A DNA stretch of 5,212 nucleotides from an uncultured archaeon. Lineage in GTDB: Archaea > Thermoproteota > CALKCG01 > B24. Below, piece by piece: positions 1-5,012 of the stretch. The DNA lies in assembly GCA_938082915.1 (NCBI GenBank), contig CALKCG010000190.1, positions 1 through 5,212 on the forward strand. The letters are read 5' to 3'. The translations under genes were made by a program, and so were the position numbers. The notes under the pieces were generated by a model. The model was not told where the DNA came from, ran no database searches, and saw nothing but the letters and a program-made list of their open reading frames with translations. Positions within the stretch are counted from its first letter, which is position 1; every line of letters starts with the position of its first letter.

Positions 1-225
1 GAGATTATGATACAGATCCGTAAACCATTAGTGGATTTCAGTCTAGGAAAATAACTAAATACCATAGAAGAAATTTACGAGTACACCCTTAGCCTAGGTG
101 AATGGTTACTCCGAGTCTTCTAAGAGAGGTTTAGATATTTAGATGTAAGTCAGGATAAAATCGAGGTAAATTTAAACTTTAACCTTGCTTATCTGCTATG
201 CTTCAACGTGTAACGTAGCTACAGT
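1..225. other. No recognisable gene; stop-rich DNA
   Basis: I read all three plus frames here and found no open stretch with a recognisable protein. The frame continuous with the downstream relic is interrupted by TAA at 52, 121 and 211. No tRNA cloverleaf, rRNA segment or C/D-box pair is apparent. It may be the more decayed upstream part of the transposase-like relic that follows, or plain intergenic DNA. I did not read the minus strand of this part exhaustively. Confidence 0.5.
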
Positions 226-270
226 AGACCTAAGCTCGAAGCCAGAAGAAAAACCGTAGAAGAATAGTAG

Positions 271-301
271 TTTAAGCCATGAAAGATAGGCAAGGCTTAA
301 A
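271..301. repeat. Short inverted repeat (8-bp arms)
   Basis: TTTAAGCC at 271-278 is the perfect reverse complement of GGCTTAAA at 294-301, with a 15-nt loop. The right arm also belongs to a second small palindrome, AGGCTTAAAGCCT, at 292-304. The dyad sits inside the stop-riddled relic and has no T-tract after it, so a terminator is unlikely. It may be a mobile-element trace or chance. Confidence 0.3.
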
Positions 302-581
302 GCCTATGGTGAGCGATGGAACGTAGAGACTGGTACTAAACCTTCAAATGTGTGTTCGGAGAGCCTTTCAGGAAAACTATGAAGAACATAACGATTAAAA
401 AGTGCTATTTTAAACACCTAATGGTGAATCCTACCAAAGTAGTTAAATCCATTAAAGGGGCAATTAAGCTAACCGAGAATTGCTTTGAACATTTTATGGC
501 GTTTAACAGAATGGTATTCTTCAGGGAAGGGAGTAGGGAGTACAACTTTTTTGGACAGCAGATCTTTCTCAGAGAGAAAGA

Positions 582-588
582 TTATATA
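582..588 (+). promoter_or_regulatory. Candidate TATA box upstream of arginine decarboxylase
   Basis: TTATATA lies in an A-rich context (AGAGAGAAAG just upstream could serve as the BRE). It is the best TATA-like element near this gene. Its centre is about 16 nt before the ATG at 601. Archaeal TATA boxes normally sit about 26 nt before the transcription start, so initiation would fall near 610-612, inside the annotated start. Either the true start codon is further downstream (TTG at 622), or this is not the promoter. Confidence 0.35.
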
Positions 589-600
589 GGCGTCCTCTAG

Positions 601-1098
601 ATGAAAGTTTCCGATTTAGCTTTGATTCCAAAAAGGTTCTTCGTGACTACTGGCAGAGGTTTAAGCAGAGTGTCGAAGCTCAACGCTTTCGACAGGGCTT
701 TAGTAGACGCTGGTATTGGGAATTGCAACCTAGTACCAGTAAGCTCTATTATACCGAATGGAGCTGAAGAGTGTGAAATATGTTATATCCCGGCTGGGTC
801 TATAGTTTTCGTCGTTATGGCTAGGATGGATGGGTCAGAGGGTGAAACGATCAGCGCTGGAATAGCATGGGCTTGGGAGGAGGGGGGAAGGTTTGGCATG
901 GTCGTTGAGGCCCACGACAACATGGATCATGAGAAGCTTAAAACAACTCTAAACGATAGGCTTAACGAAATGGCAATTATGAGGAATATCAAGCTTAAAA
1001 ACGTCAAGTATAGGGTTGAAAGTTTAAATGTTCCTAAGGGGTTTTACGGCTCAGTTGTAGCTGCTTTAGTATTCCTCCCCCAGAGTATGATGTACTAG
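601..1098 (+). CDS. pdaD: Pyruvoyl-dependent arginine decarboxylase
   Basis: This enzyme decarboxylates arginine to agmatine, the first step of polyamine synthesis in many archaea. It uses a covalent pyruvoyl group instead of pyridoxal phosphate. The 165-residue length equals that of the Methanocaldococcus jannaschii enzyme. The proenzyme cleavage site is visible as VSS at residues 47-49 within NLVPVSSIIP. Cleavage between Ser48 and Ser49 would give a short beta chain and an alpha chain whose N-terminal Ser49 becomes the pyruvoyl group. Other family marks are LNAFDRALVDAGIGN (27-41), GETISAGIA (81-89) and GMVVE, whose Glu103 matches the catalytic Glu109 of the M. jannaschii protein. The ATG follows directly on the TAG of the preceding frame and has no good ribosome binding site. 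TTG at 622, giving MIPKRFF, is a credible alternative start because family conservation begins about there. The enzyme is cytosolic and the family is trimeric. Identity is strong; the exact start is less certain. Confidence 0.95.
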   Translation: MKVSDLALIPKRFFVTTGRGLSRVSKLNAFDRALVDAGIGNCNLVPVSSIIPNGAEECEICYIPAGSIVFVVMARMDGSEGETISAGIAWAWEEGGRFGMVVEAHDNMDHEKLKTTLNDRLNEMAIMRNIKLKNVKYRVESLNVPKGFYGSVVAALVFLPQSMMY

Positions 1099-1103
1099 AA
1101 TCC

Positions 1104-1120
1104 GGGAAACGATAAAACCT
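1104..1120 (+). promoter_or_regulatory. Candidate promoter of the GH99 gene
   Basis: The gap between the two plus-strand genes is 58 nt. It contains GGGAAAC followed by GATAAAAC (1111-1118), which resembles an archaeal BRE plus a weak TATA element. Initiation about 26 nt on, near 1140, would give a leader of roughly 15 nt before the ATG at 1157. No convincing Shine-Dalgarno sequence precedes that ATG. Judged by eye only. Confidence 0.3.
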
Positions 1121-1156
1121 ATTTACAGTGCAACGTTAAGTGAGTATTGTGTTAAA

Positions 1157-2251
1157 ATGGAGGATAGTACACGGTCACTTTACACATTAAAACTAGTTAT
1201 GCTTATAGTCCTATCAACTATAGTTTTAATGTTGACTGTTATGTTTCTAGAAGACCCTTTCATACTTCACCCTGAGCTTAGAAACGTTAAAAAGCCGACG
1301 TTAAACTTGGAGAAGGTCCCAAGGCTTGTACTTGCGTTCTACTATCCATGGTATGGTACGCCTGAGGGACCTACGGGGTTTTGGAGGCATTGGGATGAAG
1401 GTGGGCATAATCCCGACGCGTTCGTCGAGAACAGGAGAGATCTAGGCGCAACCGATTATCCTATTAACGGACCGTATGATTCTAAAGACGAACGTATCAT
1501 CACTTGGCATTTTAAACTAGCCGAAGAAGCCGGCATAGATGGTTTCATAGTTAGCTGGTGGGGTTTTGAAACTTTTGAAGATGAAGTTTTCCGTTTGATG
1601 TTGAAAGTCGCCGAGGAAGTGAATAGTTCTGTAAGGTTGACCGTGTACTATGAGATTGTTCACGGTGGTAGGGATGAAGTCGTTAGAGACATTGAACGTG
1701 TTCTCAGAGATTACGGTGACCGGGAGGCTTTTCTCAAAGTTCAAGGGTATCCAGTTGTCTTCATATATTCAAGAGCCTTACGCCAGTTGAGCTATAGGGA
1801 TTGGGATTACGTGACTAGGAGGATACGCTACGATGGGTTTAAAGTCATACTTGTAGTTGATAGCTTCGACGAACAGGCGGCTGAAATATTCGATGGAATA
1901 CACACGTACAATCCAGTCGGAATACTGCATGGAGGTGGAAGCTTAAAAGACGTATACGTTAACGCTAGAACGTTGGCCGACGAGCACGGCGTTATATTCT
2001 CAGCTACAGCACTACCGGGTTACGATGATACACGTATAAGAAAGCCAGGACTCTTATATTCTCGGAGGGGTGGCGATACTTACAGGGAGACTTGGAAAGC
2101 CGTTTACGAGTCTAATGCAGACTGGGTGTTGATATGTTCATGGAATGAGTGGCATGAAGGCAGTGAAATAGAGCCGAGTTTAGAGTACGGAGATTTATAC
2201 TTAAACATTACGGCTGAGGAAGCCAAGAGGTTTAAAGGCTTCCCCGGCTAG
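1157..2251 (+). CDS. Membrane-anchored glycoside hydrolase family 99-like protein (endo-alpha-mannosidase type)
   Basis: The 364-residue protein starts with a charged tail and one strongly hydrophobic segment (about residues 9-31). This is a signal anchor that would place the enzyme on the outer face of the membrane. The rest is a GH99-type barrel: FYYPWYG (61-67), WRHWDEGGH (76-84), DYPINGPYDS (100-109), AGIDGFIVSWWG (125-136), PGYDDTRIR (287-295) and SWNEWHEGSEIEPS (328-341). Glu331 and Glu334 have the E-W-H-E spacing of the two catalytic acids of bacterial GH99 (E333 and E336 in the Bacteroides enzyme), so it should be active. Known GH99 enzymes cut internal alpha-1,2-mannosidic bonds with retention, in eukaryotic N-glycan trimming and bacterial mannan use. 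The substrate here is unknown; cell-surface glycans or external mannan are possible. The related WbsX-type glycan proteins are a less likely alternative. The gene appears to stand alone, and its stop overlaps that of the convergent PAC2 gene. Confidence 0.85.
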   Translation: MEDSTRSLYTLKLVMLIVLSTIVLMLTVMFLEDPFILHPELRNVKKPTLNLEKVPRLVLAFYYPWYGTPEGPTGFWRHWDEGGHNPDAFVENRRDLGATDYPINGPYDSKDERIITWHFKLAEEAGIDGFIVSWWGFETFEDEVFRLMLKVAEEVNSSVRLTVYYEIVHGGRDEVVRDIERVLRDYGDREAFLKVQGYPVVFIYSRALRQLSYRDWDYVTRRIRYDGFKVILVVDSFDEQAAEIFDGIHTYNPVGILHGGGSLKDVYVNARTLADEHGVIFSATALPGYDDTRIRKPGLLYSRRGGDTYRETWKAVYESNADWVLICSWNEWHEGSEIEPSLEYGDLYLNITAEEAKRFKGFPG

Positions 2252-3021
2252 CTTATATACGTTATACTTTCCCCCTTCATTCTATCTATTGTTTTCTCGA
2301 GGCTTTTTATTTCAGCTTCAACTTCTGAAATAGCTTCACCTATCTCTTTAAGTATGTCTCTTTTGAGACCCTCCAGGGTTATTTCCACGCTGAGAAGCTT
2401 ACTTAAAACTCTGAGAACTTCTCCGGCGGATTTAACATCCACCACGTAACCTGACGTTTCTCCGAGGAGACATACGCCGTTTAAACCGTAAAATTCAGCT
2501 AAACCCACCATTATTCCAGCTAATCCAACTATTGGATTACCCCATCCCCCCACTTTAGCACCCGCATTCTTAAGCTGTTCAAGCATTTCACGATTTGTTG
2601 AGGCACCTATAACCATCGGGGTTAGGCTTTTAGAGAATCCCTGATAGCCTCCTAAAGCTATAACCGTGTCAACGCCTTTCTCTTTAAAGTAGTTCAAAAG
2701 CTCGGAGACTATTATGTAACCACCTTCAACGCTTTGAGGTTGAGTATCTCCAGTTAAAAGTAGAAGGTCTCTACCGTTTTCCTCCGGGTTACGCCAGTAG
2801 TATATTTCAAGCCTTAAAAGCCTGACAATACCCTTCTCATCGGACAACACATGGTATGGGAAGTATGGCGAGTAAAGCTCCGCGATCTTCTCAGCTTTTA
2901 AAACGTTAACCATGTGAGTAACAGCCAGTTTACCAATGTAGCCTAAGCCTGGAAAACCAGCCACTAGTACAGGTTTTCTAGGGTGTATTCTCTTAAACTC
3001 TTTGATTTCAACGCTCTTCAA
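2248..3021 (-). CDS. PAC2-family proteasome assembly chaperone (PbaA/COG2047-like)
   Basis: The 257-residue protein belongs to the archaeal PAC2 family, related to eukaryotic PAC1/PAC2 and to archaeal PbaA/PbaB, which bind or help assemble 20S proteasome alpha subunits. Visible marks are PVLVAGFPGLGYIGKLA (17-33), LLLTGDTQPQS (87-97), ALGGYQG (122-128), GNPIVGLAGIMVGLA (161-175) and LLGETSGY (185-192). The C-terminal part (about 218-250) is a charged helix with coiled-coil character. The tail ends TYIS, which only loosely resembles the HbYX proteasome-docking motif. The start is TTG at 3021, which shares the four bases TTGA with the nop10 stop codon. Its upstream GGCGGT is only a weak ribosome binding site, so translation probably depends on coupling to nop10. 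It closes the S27e-aIF2 alpha-nop10 cluster, a gene order known in other archaea. Proteasome binding by this member is inferred from the family. Confidence 0.9.
   Translation of the reverse strand: MKSVEIKEFKRIHPRKPVLVAGFPGLGYIGKLAVTHMVNVLKAEKIAELYSPYFPYHVLSDEKGIVRLLRLEIYYWRNPEENGRDLLLLTGDTQPQSVEGGYIIVSELLNYFKEKGVDTVIALGGYQGFSKSLTPMVIGASTNREMLEQLKNAGAKVGGWGNPIVGLAGIMVGLAEFYGLNGVCLLGETSGYVVDVKSAGEVLRVLSKLLSVEITLEGLKRDILKEIGEAISEVEAEIKSLEKTIDRMKGESITYIS
2266..2311 (+). terminator. Possible T-rich termination zone of the GH99 gene
   Basis: Just past the GH99 stop the plus strand has several pyrimidine and T runs, including TTTT at 2292-2295 and TTTTT at 2304-2308. Archaeal transcription often ends at such T-tracts without a hairpin. 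The zone lies inside the 3' end of the convergent PAC2 gene. Base composition is the only evidence. Confidence 0.25.
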
Positions 3022-3179
3022 GAAGACCGCCTAGCTTTTATCCTGTAGACCTCAAACTTATCATGGGGTGAAAATTTTGCTGGATGCGGTACTTTGACTT
3101 CTCCTCCACAGTATGGGCAAGCATCCTGCCTAAGAGTATAAGATGAACATTTTACACATTTCCTTAGAAGCCAAACCAT
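3018..3179 (-). CDS. nop10: H/ACA ribonucleoprotein protein Nop10
   Basis: This 53-residue protein is encoded in the short stretch between aIF2 alpha and the PAC2 gene. Its translation begins MVWLLRKCVKC and continues through TLRQDACPYCGG and VPHPAKFSPHDKFEVYR. The zinc ligands are Cys8, Cys11, Cys21 and Cys24. The HP-x-x-FSP-x-D segment (32-40) is the Nop10 signature. Nop10 binds the pseudouridine synthase Cbf5 and helps box H/ACA guide RNAs direct pseudouridylation of rRNA. The length is slightly below the usual 55-60 residues because the basic tail is short. The ATG overlaps the aIF2 alpha stop by one base (TAATG). AGGAGG at 3187-3192, seven bases upstream, is a strong ribosome binding site and fixes the start. 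The TGA stop overlaps the TTG start of the PAC2 gene. Confidence 0.95.
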   Translation of the reverse strand: MVWLLRKCVKCSSYTLRQDACPYCGGEVKVPHPAKFSPHDKFEVYRIKARRSS

Positions 3180-3964
3180 TAGCGTTCCTCCTTAAATGAG
3201 GCGAAACCACCCCTACTCCTCACAGTTTTCTCAATCACTTCAAAGGCTTCTCTGAGAGTACTTGAAGCTTTCTTATAGTTTCCGGCTGAAACTTCCACGA
3301 CATACCTTGGTGCGCCAATAGAATACGCTTCAACTGAAACTTCTTCATCGCTCAGCCTTTCAGCTTTCACAAGAGCCTCCTTAATATCCTCTACTCCATT
3401 AGGCTTGTAAGTGGTTATTTCAACTATTCCACGGACTTTAACCGGTTTCTGTTTAATTTTCTCAGTAGCAACTTCATGGAAGACTTTTGCCAAATCCTCA
3501 GGGATTCCAATAGACGTTAGAAGCTTCGGTCCTTTTGTGGAAAGTCTGTTGAAGACCTCGTAGAGGTCGCCGAAGTGTACTTCAAGTCTTCTACCGTAGT
3601 TGGCGTATAGTTCCTCATATGGTTTACCGATTTTATCCGCTACAAGCTTCAGCATGCTTCTCCCTTTAACTCTTCTCTTCCAATAGTACAGCTCCTCCTC
3701 CTTCTCCTTATCTGAAACCCTTCTAAGAGATAGGTCTATCTGGTTTTTAGACGGGTTTACTCTAAGAACCCTCAAGACGAGCTTCATATCTTCTCTTATA
3801 TGCTCTCTGATGTTTCTAACCCAGCTTGAAGATATTTCAGACACATGTACGAACCCTCTTTTACCGCCATAGTCATCCAGTCTAACATAGGCTCCATATT
3901 CCGTTATTGTTTCAACCGTACCTATTACGAGTTCATTTACTTCAGGCCATTCCTCCCCACTCAA
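3179..3964 (-). CDS. Translation initiation factor aIF2 subunit alpha
   Basis: aIF2 alpha is part of the heterotrimer that brings initiator Met-tRNA to the small ribosomal subunit. The protein is 261 residues, close to the usual length. It has an N-terminal S1/OB domain (about 9-84: PEVNELVIGTV, YGAYV, GKRGFVHVSEIS, DLSLRRV), a central helical domain (about 85-170, with GKPYEELY) and a C-terminal alpha-beta domain (about 173-250) that contacts the gamma subunit in the family. Residues 42-48 (SEISSSW) occupy the loop equivalent to the eIF2 alpha Ser51 region; whether they are phosphorylated is unknown. The start is TTG at 3964, with GGAGGT at 3971-3976 six bases upstream. This start overlaps the S27e stop as TTGA. 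No in-frame ATG precedes the S1 domain, and the protein begins at the position expected for the family. Confidence 0.96.
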   Translation of the reverse strand: MSGEEWPEVNELVIGTVETITEYGAYVRLDDYGGKRGFVHVSEISSSWVRNIREHIREDMKLVLRVLRVNPSKNQIDLSLRRVSDKEKEEELYYWKRRVKGRSMLKLVADKIGKPYEELYANYGRRLEVHFGDLYEVFNRLSTKGPKLLTSIGIPEDLAKVFHEVATEKIKQKPVKVRGIVEITTYKPNGVEDIKEALVKAERLSDEEVSVEAYSIGAPRYVVEVSAGNYKKASSTLREAFEVIEKTVRSRGGFASFKEER

Positions 3965-4158
3965 CCTAGAACCTCCAGAATTTCACAGTTGAATCTGCCT
4001 TTACCACCAGTAGGTTCAACTAAGGCTTCACCACATATGTGACATTTCACCTGCGTCGCCGGATGGCTGAAGACGATCTGTTCATTACCACACGATGGAC
4101 ATTTAACTCTAATGAAAGCGCTTCTAGGCTGTGGAATAAGCTCTTTTTTCCTCTTCAA
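3961..4158 (-). CDS. rps27e: 30S ribosomal protein S27e
   Basis: S27e is a small zinc-binding protein of the archaeal and eukaryotic small ribosomal subunit. The 65-residue product has the family core LIPQPRSAFIRVKC, EQIVFSHPATQVKC and EPTGGKG. Four zinc ligands, Cys20, Cys23, Cys39 and Cys42, are present as CPSC and CHIC. The start is TTG at 4158. An in-frame TAG at 4171-4173 excludes a longer protein, and no ATG lies before the conserved core. A G-rich ribosome binding site (GGGGGA at 4166-4171) precedes it by seven bases. In many archaea rpl44e lies directly upstream of this gene; here a phosphatase gene takes that place. The TGA stop overlaps the aIF2 alpha start. Confidence 0.95.
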   Translation of the reverse strand: MKRKKELIPQPRSAFIRVKCPSCGNEQIVFSHPATQVKCHICGEALVEPTGGKGRFNCEILEVLG

Positions 4159-4166
4159 GGAATCTT

Positions 4167-4183
4167 CCCCCTACGTAGAGGGG
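4167..4183. repeat. Palindrome over the S27e ribosome binding site
   Basis: CTACGTAG at 4171-4178 is a perfect palindrome. It is flanked by CCCC (4167-4170) and GGGG (4180-4183), with one unpaired base at 4179. On the minus strand the right half contains the G-run that serves as the S27e ribosome binding site. In an RNA reading through from upstream the G-run could pair with the preceding CCCC and be hidden. As DNA it would sit at the predicted transcription start. Confidence 0.45.
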
Positions 4184-4192
4184 CATCTTACT

Positions 4193-4207
4193 GCTTTTAA
4201 CTTTTCG
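4193..4207 (-). promoter_or_regulatory. Candidate BRE/TATA promoter for the S27e cluster
   Basis: On the minus strand the gap after the phosphatase stop reads CCGAAAAGTTAAAAGC, which looks like a BRE (CGAAA) followed by a TATA-like element (GTTAAAAG, 4194-4201). Spacing of about 26 nt puts the transcription start near 4170. That leaves a leader of about 12 nt carrying the G-rich ribosome binding site of S27e. Judged by eye against general archaeal promoter rules. Confidence 0.45.
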
Positions 4208-4209
4208 GT

Positions 4210-5004
4210 TTAAAGCCATAAGACTTTAACTATTTCAGATGCAAGCTCTACAGTGGAGGTTGCTACTAGAGATATCCTCGTGTCAACTGTCAGTTTGAAG
4301 TTTAATTCAGCTCCAAATCCATCGGTTACGACTCCTCCTGCCTCTCTAACCATTAACACTCCAGCTGAAGCATCTATTGCTCTCAAGACTCCTCTCAAGT
4401 CTATGAAGGCGTCGAAGACCCCGGATGCAACCATGCATAGGTGTAGCACATTAGAGCCTAGAGACCTTATACTGTACGCTCTCTCTACAATCGGCGATAG
4501 TAAGGGTAGGTATTTGAAGGCTTTACCTTTAGCGCTCACGTCTAACGCTATGACGCTCTCCCTGAGACTTTTCACTTTTGAAACGGTCACACGTTTACCG
4601 TCTAGGAAGGCTCCAACCCCTTTAGCGGCGTAGTAAATAGCTTCTCTAGAGAAGTCTATAACACCTCCGGCTACTACGTCGTTTAAACTGTAGCCTTCAG
4701 CTAAGGCTAAAGATGTTGAGAATAGTGGGAATCCTCTTGAAGCATTTGTAGAACCGTCTATGGGATCTAATATCGCTATTAGACTCCCGTCTCCGTGAAC
4801 TTTAACTACACCAACCTCTTCAGATATCAGTGTGAAACCCCCGATTTTCTTCGAAAGCACATCTACAATTATCTTCTCGGCGAGTCTGTCGATGAGCAAA
4901 GTTCTCCCGGAGACCGGTTTGAAGACTTCCGGGTTTTTAAGGGCTTCAACTATTTTGAACTTCGATTCTTCTAAAACCTCACGTACCACTTCAAGATGAT
5001 CCAT
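4210..5004 (-). CDS. Inositol monophosphatase / fructose-1,6-bisphosphatase family protein
   Basis: This is a Mg2+-dependent, Li+-sensitive type phosphatase. Archaeal members often hydrolyse both inositol-1-phosphate and fructose-1,6-bisphosphate, serving inositol phospholipid or compatible-solute synthesis and gluconeogenesis. In 268-residue numbering from the alternative TTG start at 5016, the metal-binding motifs are ISEE (64-67), LDPIDGSTNASRGFP (83-97; Asp84, Asp87) and RAIDASAG (212-219; Asp215), followed by REAGGVVTD. All key acidic residues are present. ATG at 5004 is preferred over TTG at 5016 because the nearest ribosome binding site (GAGG, about 5017-5020) touches the TTG but lies 12 bases before the ATG. 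The ATG choice leaves eight bases after the NAC stop; the TTG choice would overlap it as TTGA. Cotranscription with NAC is likely. Which substrate it prefers cannot be read from sequence. Confidence 0.9.
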   Translation of the reverse strand: MDHLEVVREVLEESKFKIVEALKNPEVFKPVSGRTLLIDRLAEKIIVDVLSKKIGGFTLISEEVGVVKVHGDGSLIAILDPIDGSTNASRGFPLFSTSLALAEGYSLNDVVAGGVIDFSREAIYYAAKGVGAFLDGKRVTVSKVKSLRESVIALDVSAKGKAFKYLPLLSPIVERAYSIRSLGSNVLHLCMVASGVFDAFIDLRGVLRAIDASAGVLMVREAGGVVTDGFGAELNFKLTVDTRISLVATSTVELASEIVKVLWL

Positions 5005-5012
5005 TAGACTAT

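Larger units (their letters stand above)
226..600 (+). pseudogene. Possible IS5-like DDE transposase relic (C-terminal part)
   Basis: Reading frame +1 through here gives a broken protein with stops at 265, 268, 280, 298, 310 and 337. Around 316-430 it reads MERRDWY, stop, TFKCVFGEPFRKT, then KN, and a K and N at the spacing seen in IS5-like transposases. In that family a basic-W-x-V-E segment carries the last catalytic acid and is followed by F..xKxxFGE, a basic/Thr pair and a terminal K....N helix. The catalytic Glu and about five residues seem to be lost here. From the GTG at 352 the frame stays open for 82 codons and ends in TAG directly before the arginine decarboxylase ATG at 601. That stretch could be read as a small hypothetical gene, but its start has no clear ribosome binding site and I recognise no domain beyond the transposase-like part. 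The family match is from memory and is tentative. Confidence 0.35.

Noticed and set aside
352..600. 82-codon frame as a genuine small gene upstream of arginine decarboxylase
   Set aside because: GTG start without a clear ribosome binding site; the same frame is full of stops just upstream, and its first part looks like a transposase end. Kept as part of a pseudogene, with the small-gene reading not fully excluded.
1..600. tRNA, SRP RNA, C/D-box RNA or CRISPR repeats in the gene-poor start of the window
   Set aside because: No cloverleaf with a T-loop GTTCRA motif, no paired C and D boxes and no regularly spaced direct repeats could be seen.
1517..1744. 75-codon open frame on the minus strand inside the GH99 gene
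   Set aside because: Lies wholly opposite a well-supported family-matching gene, shows no recognisable motif, and is best explained as a frame shadow.
3845..4042. 65-codon plus-strand frame across the aIF2 alpha/S27e junction
   Set aside because: Runs opposite two conserved genes and has no motif or convincing start site.
4253..4633. 126-codon plus-strand frame opposite the phosphatase gene
   Set aside because: Its Thr/Ser/Leu/Pro-rich composition is typical of the antisense of a coding gene, and the opposite strand encodes all phosphatase motifs.
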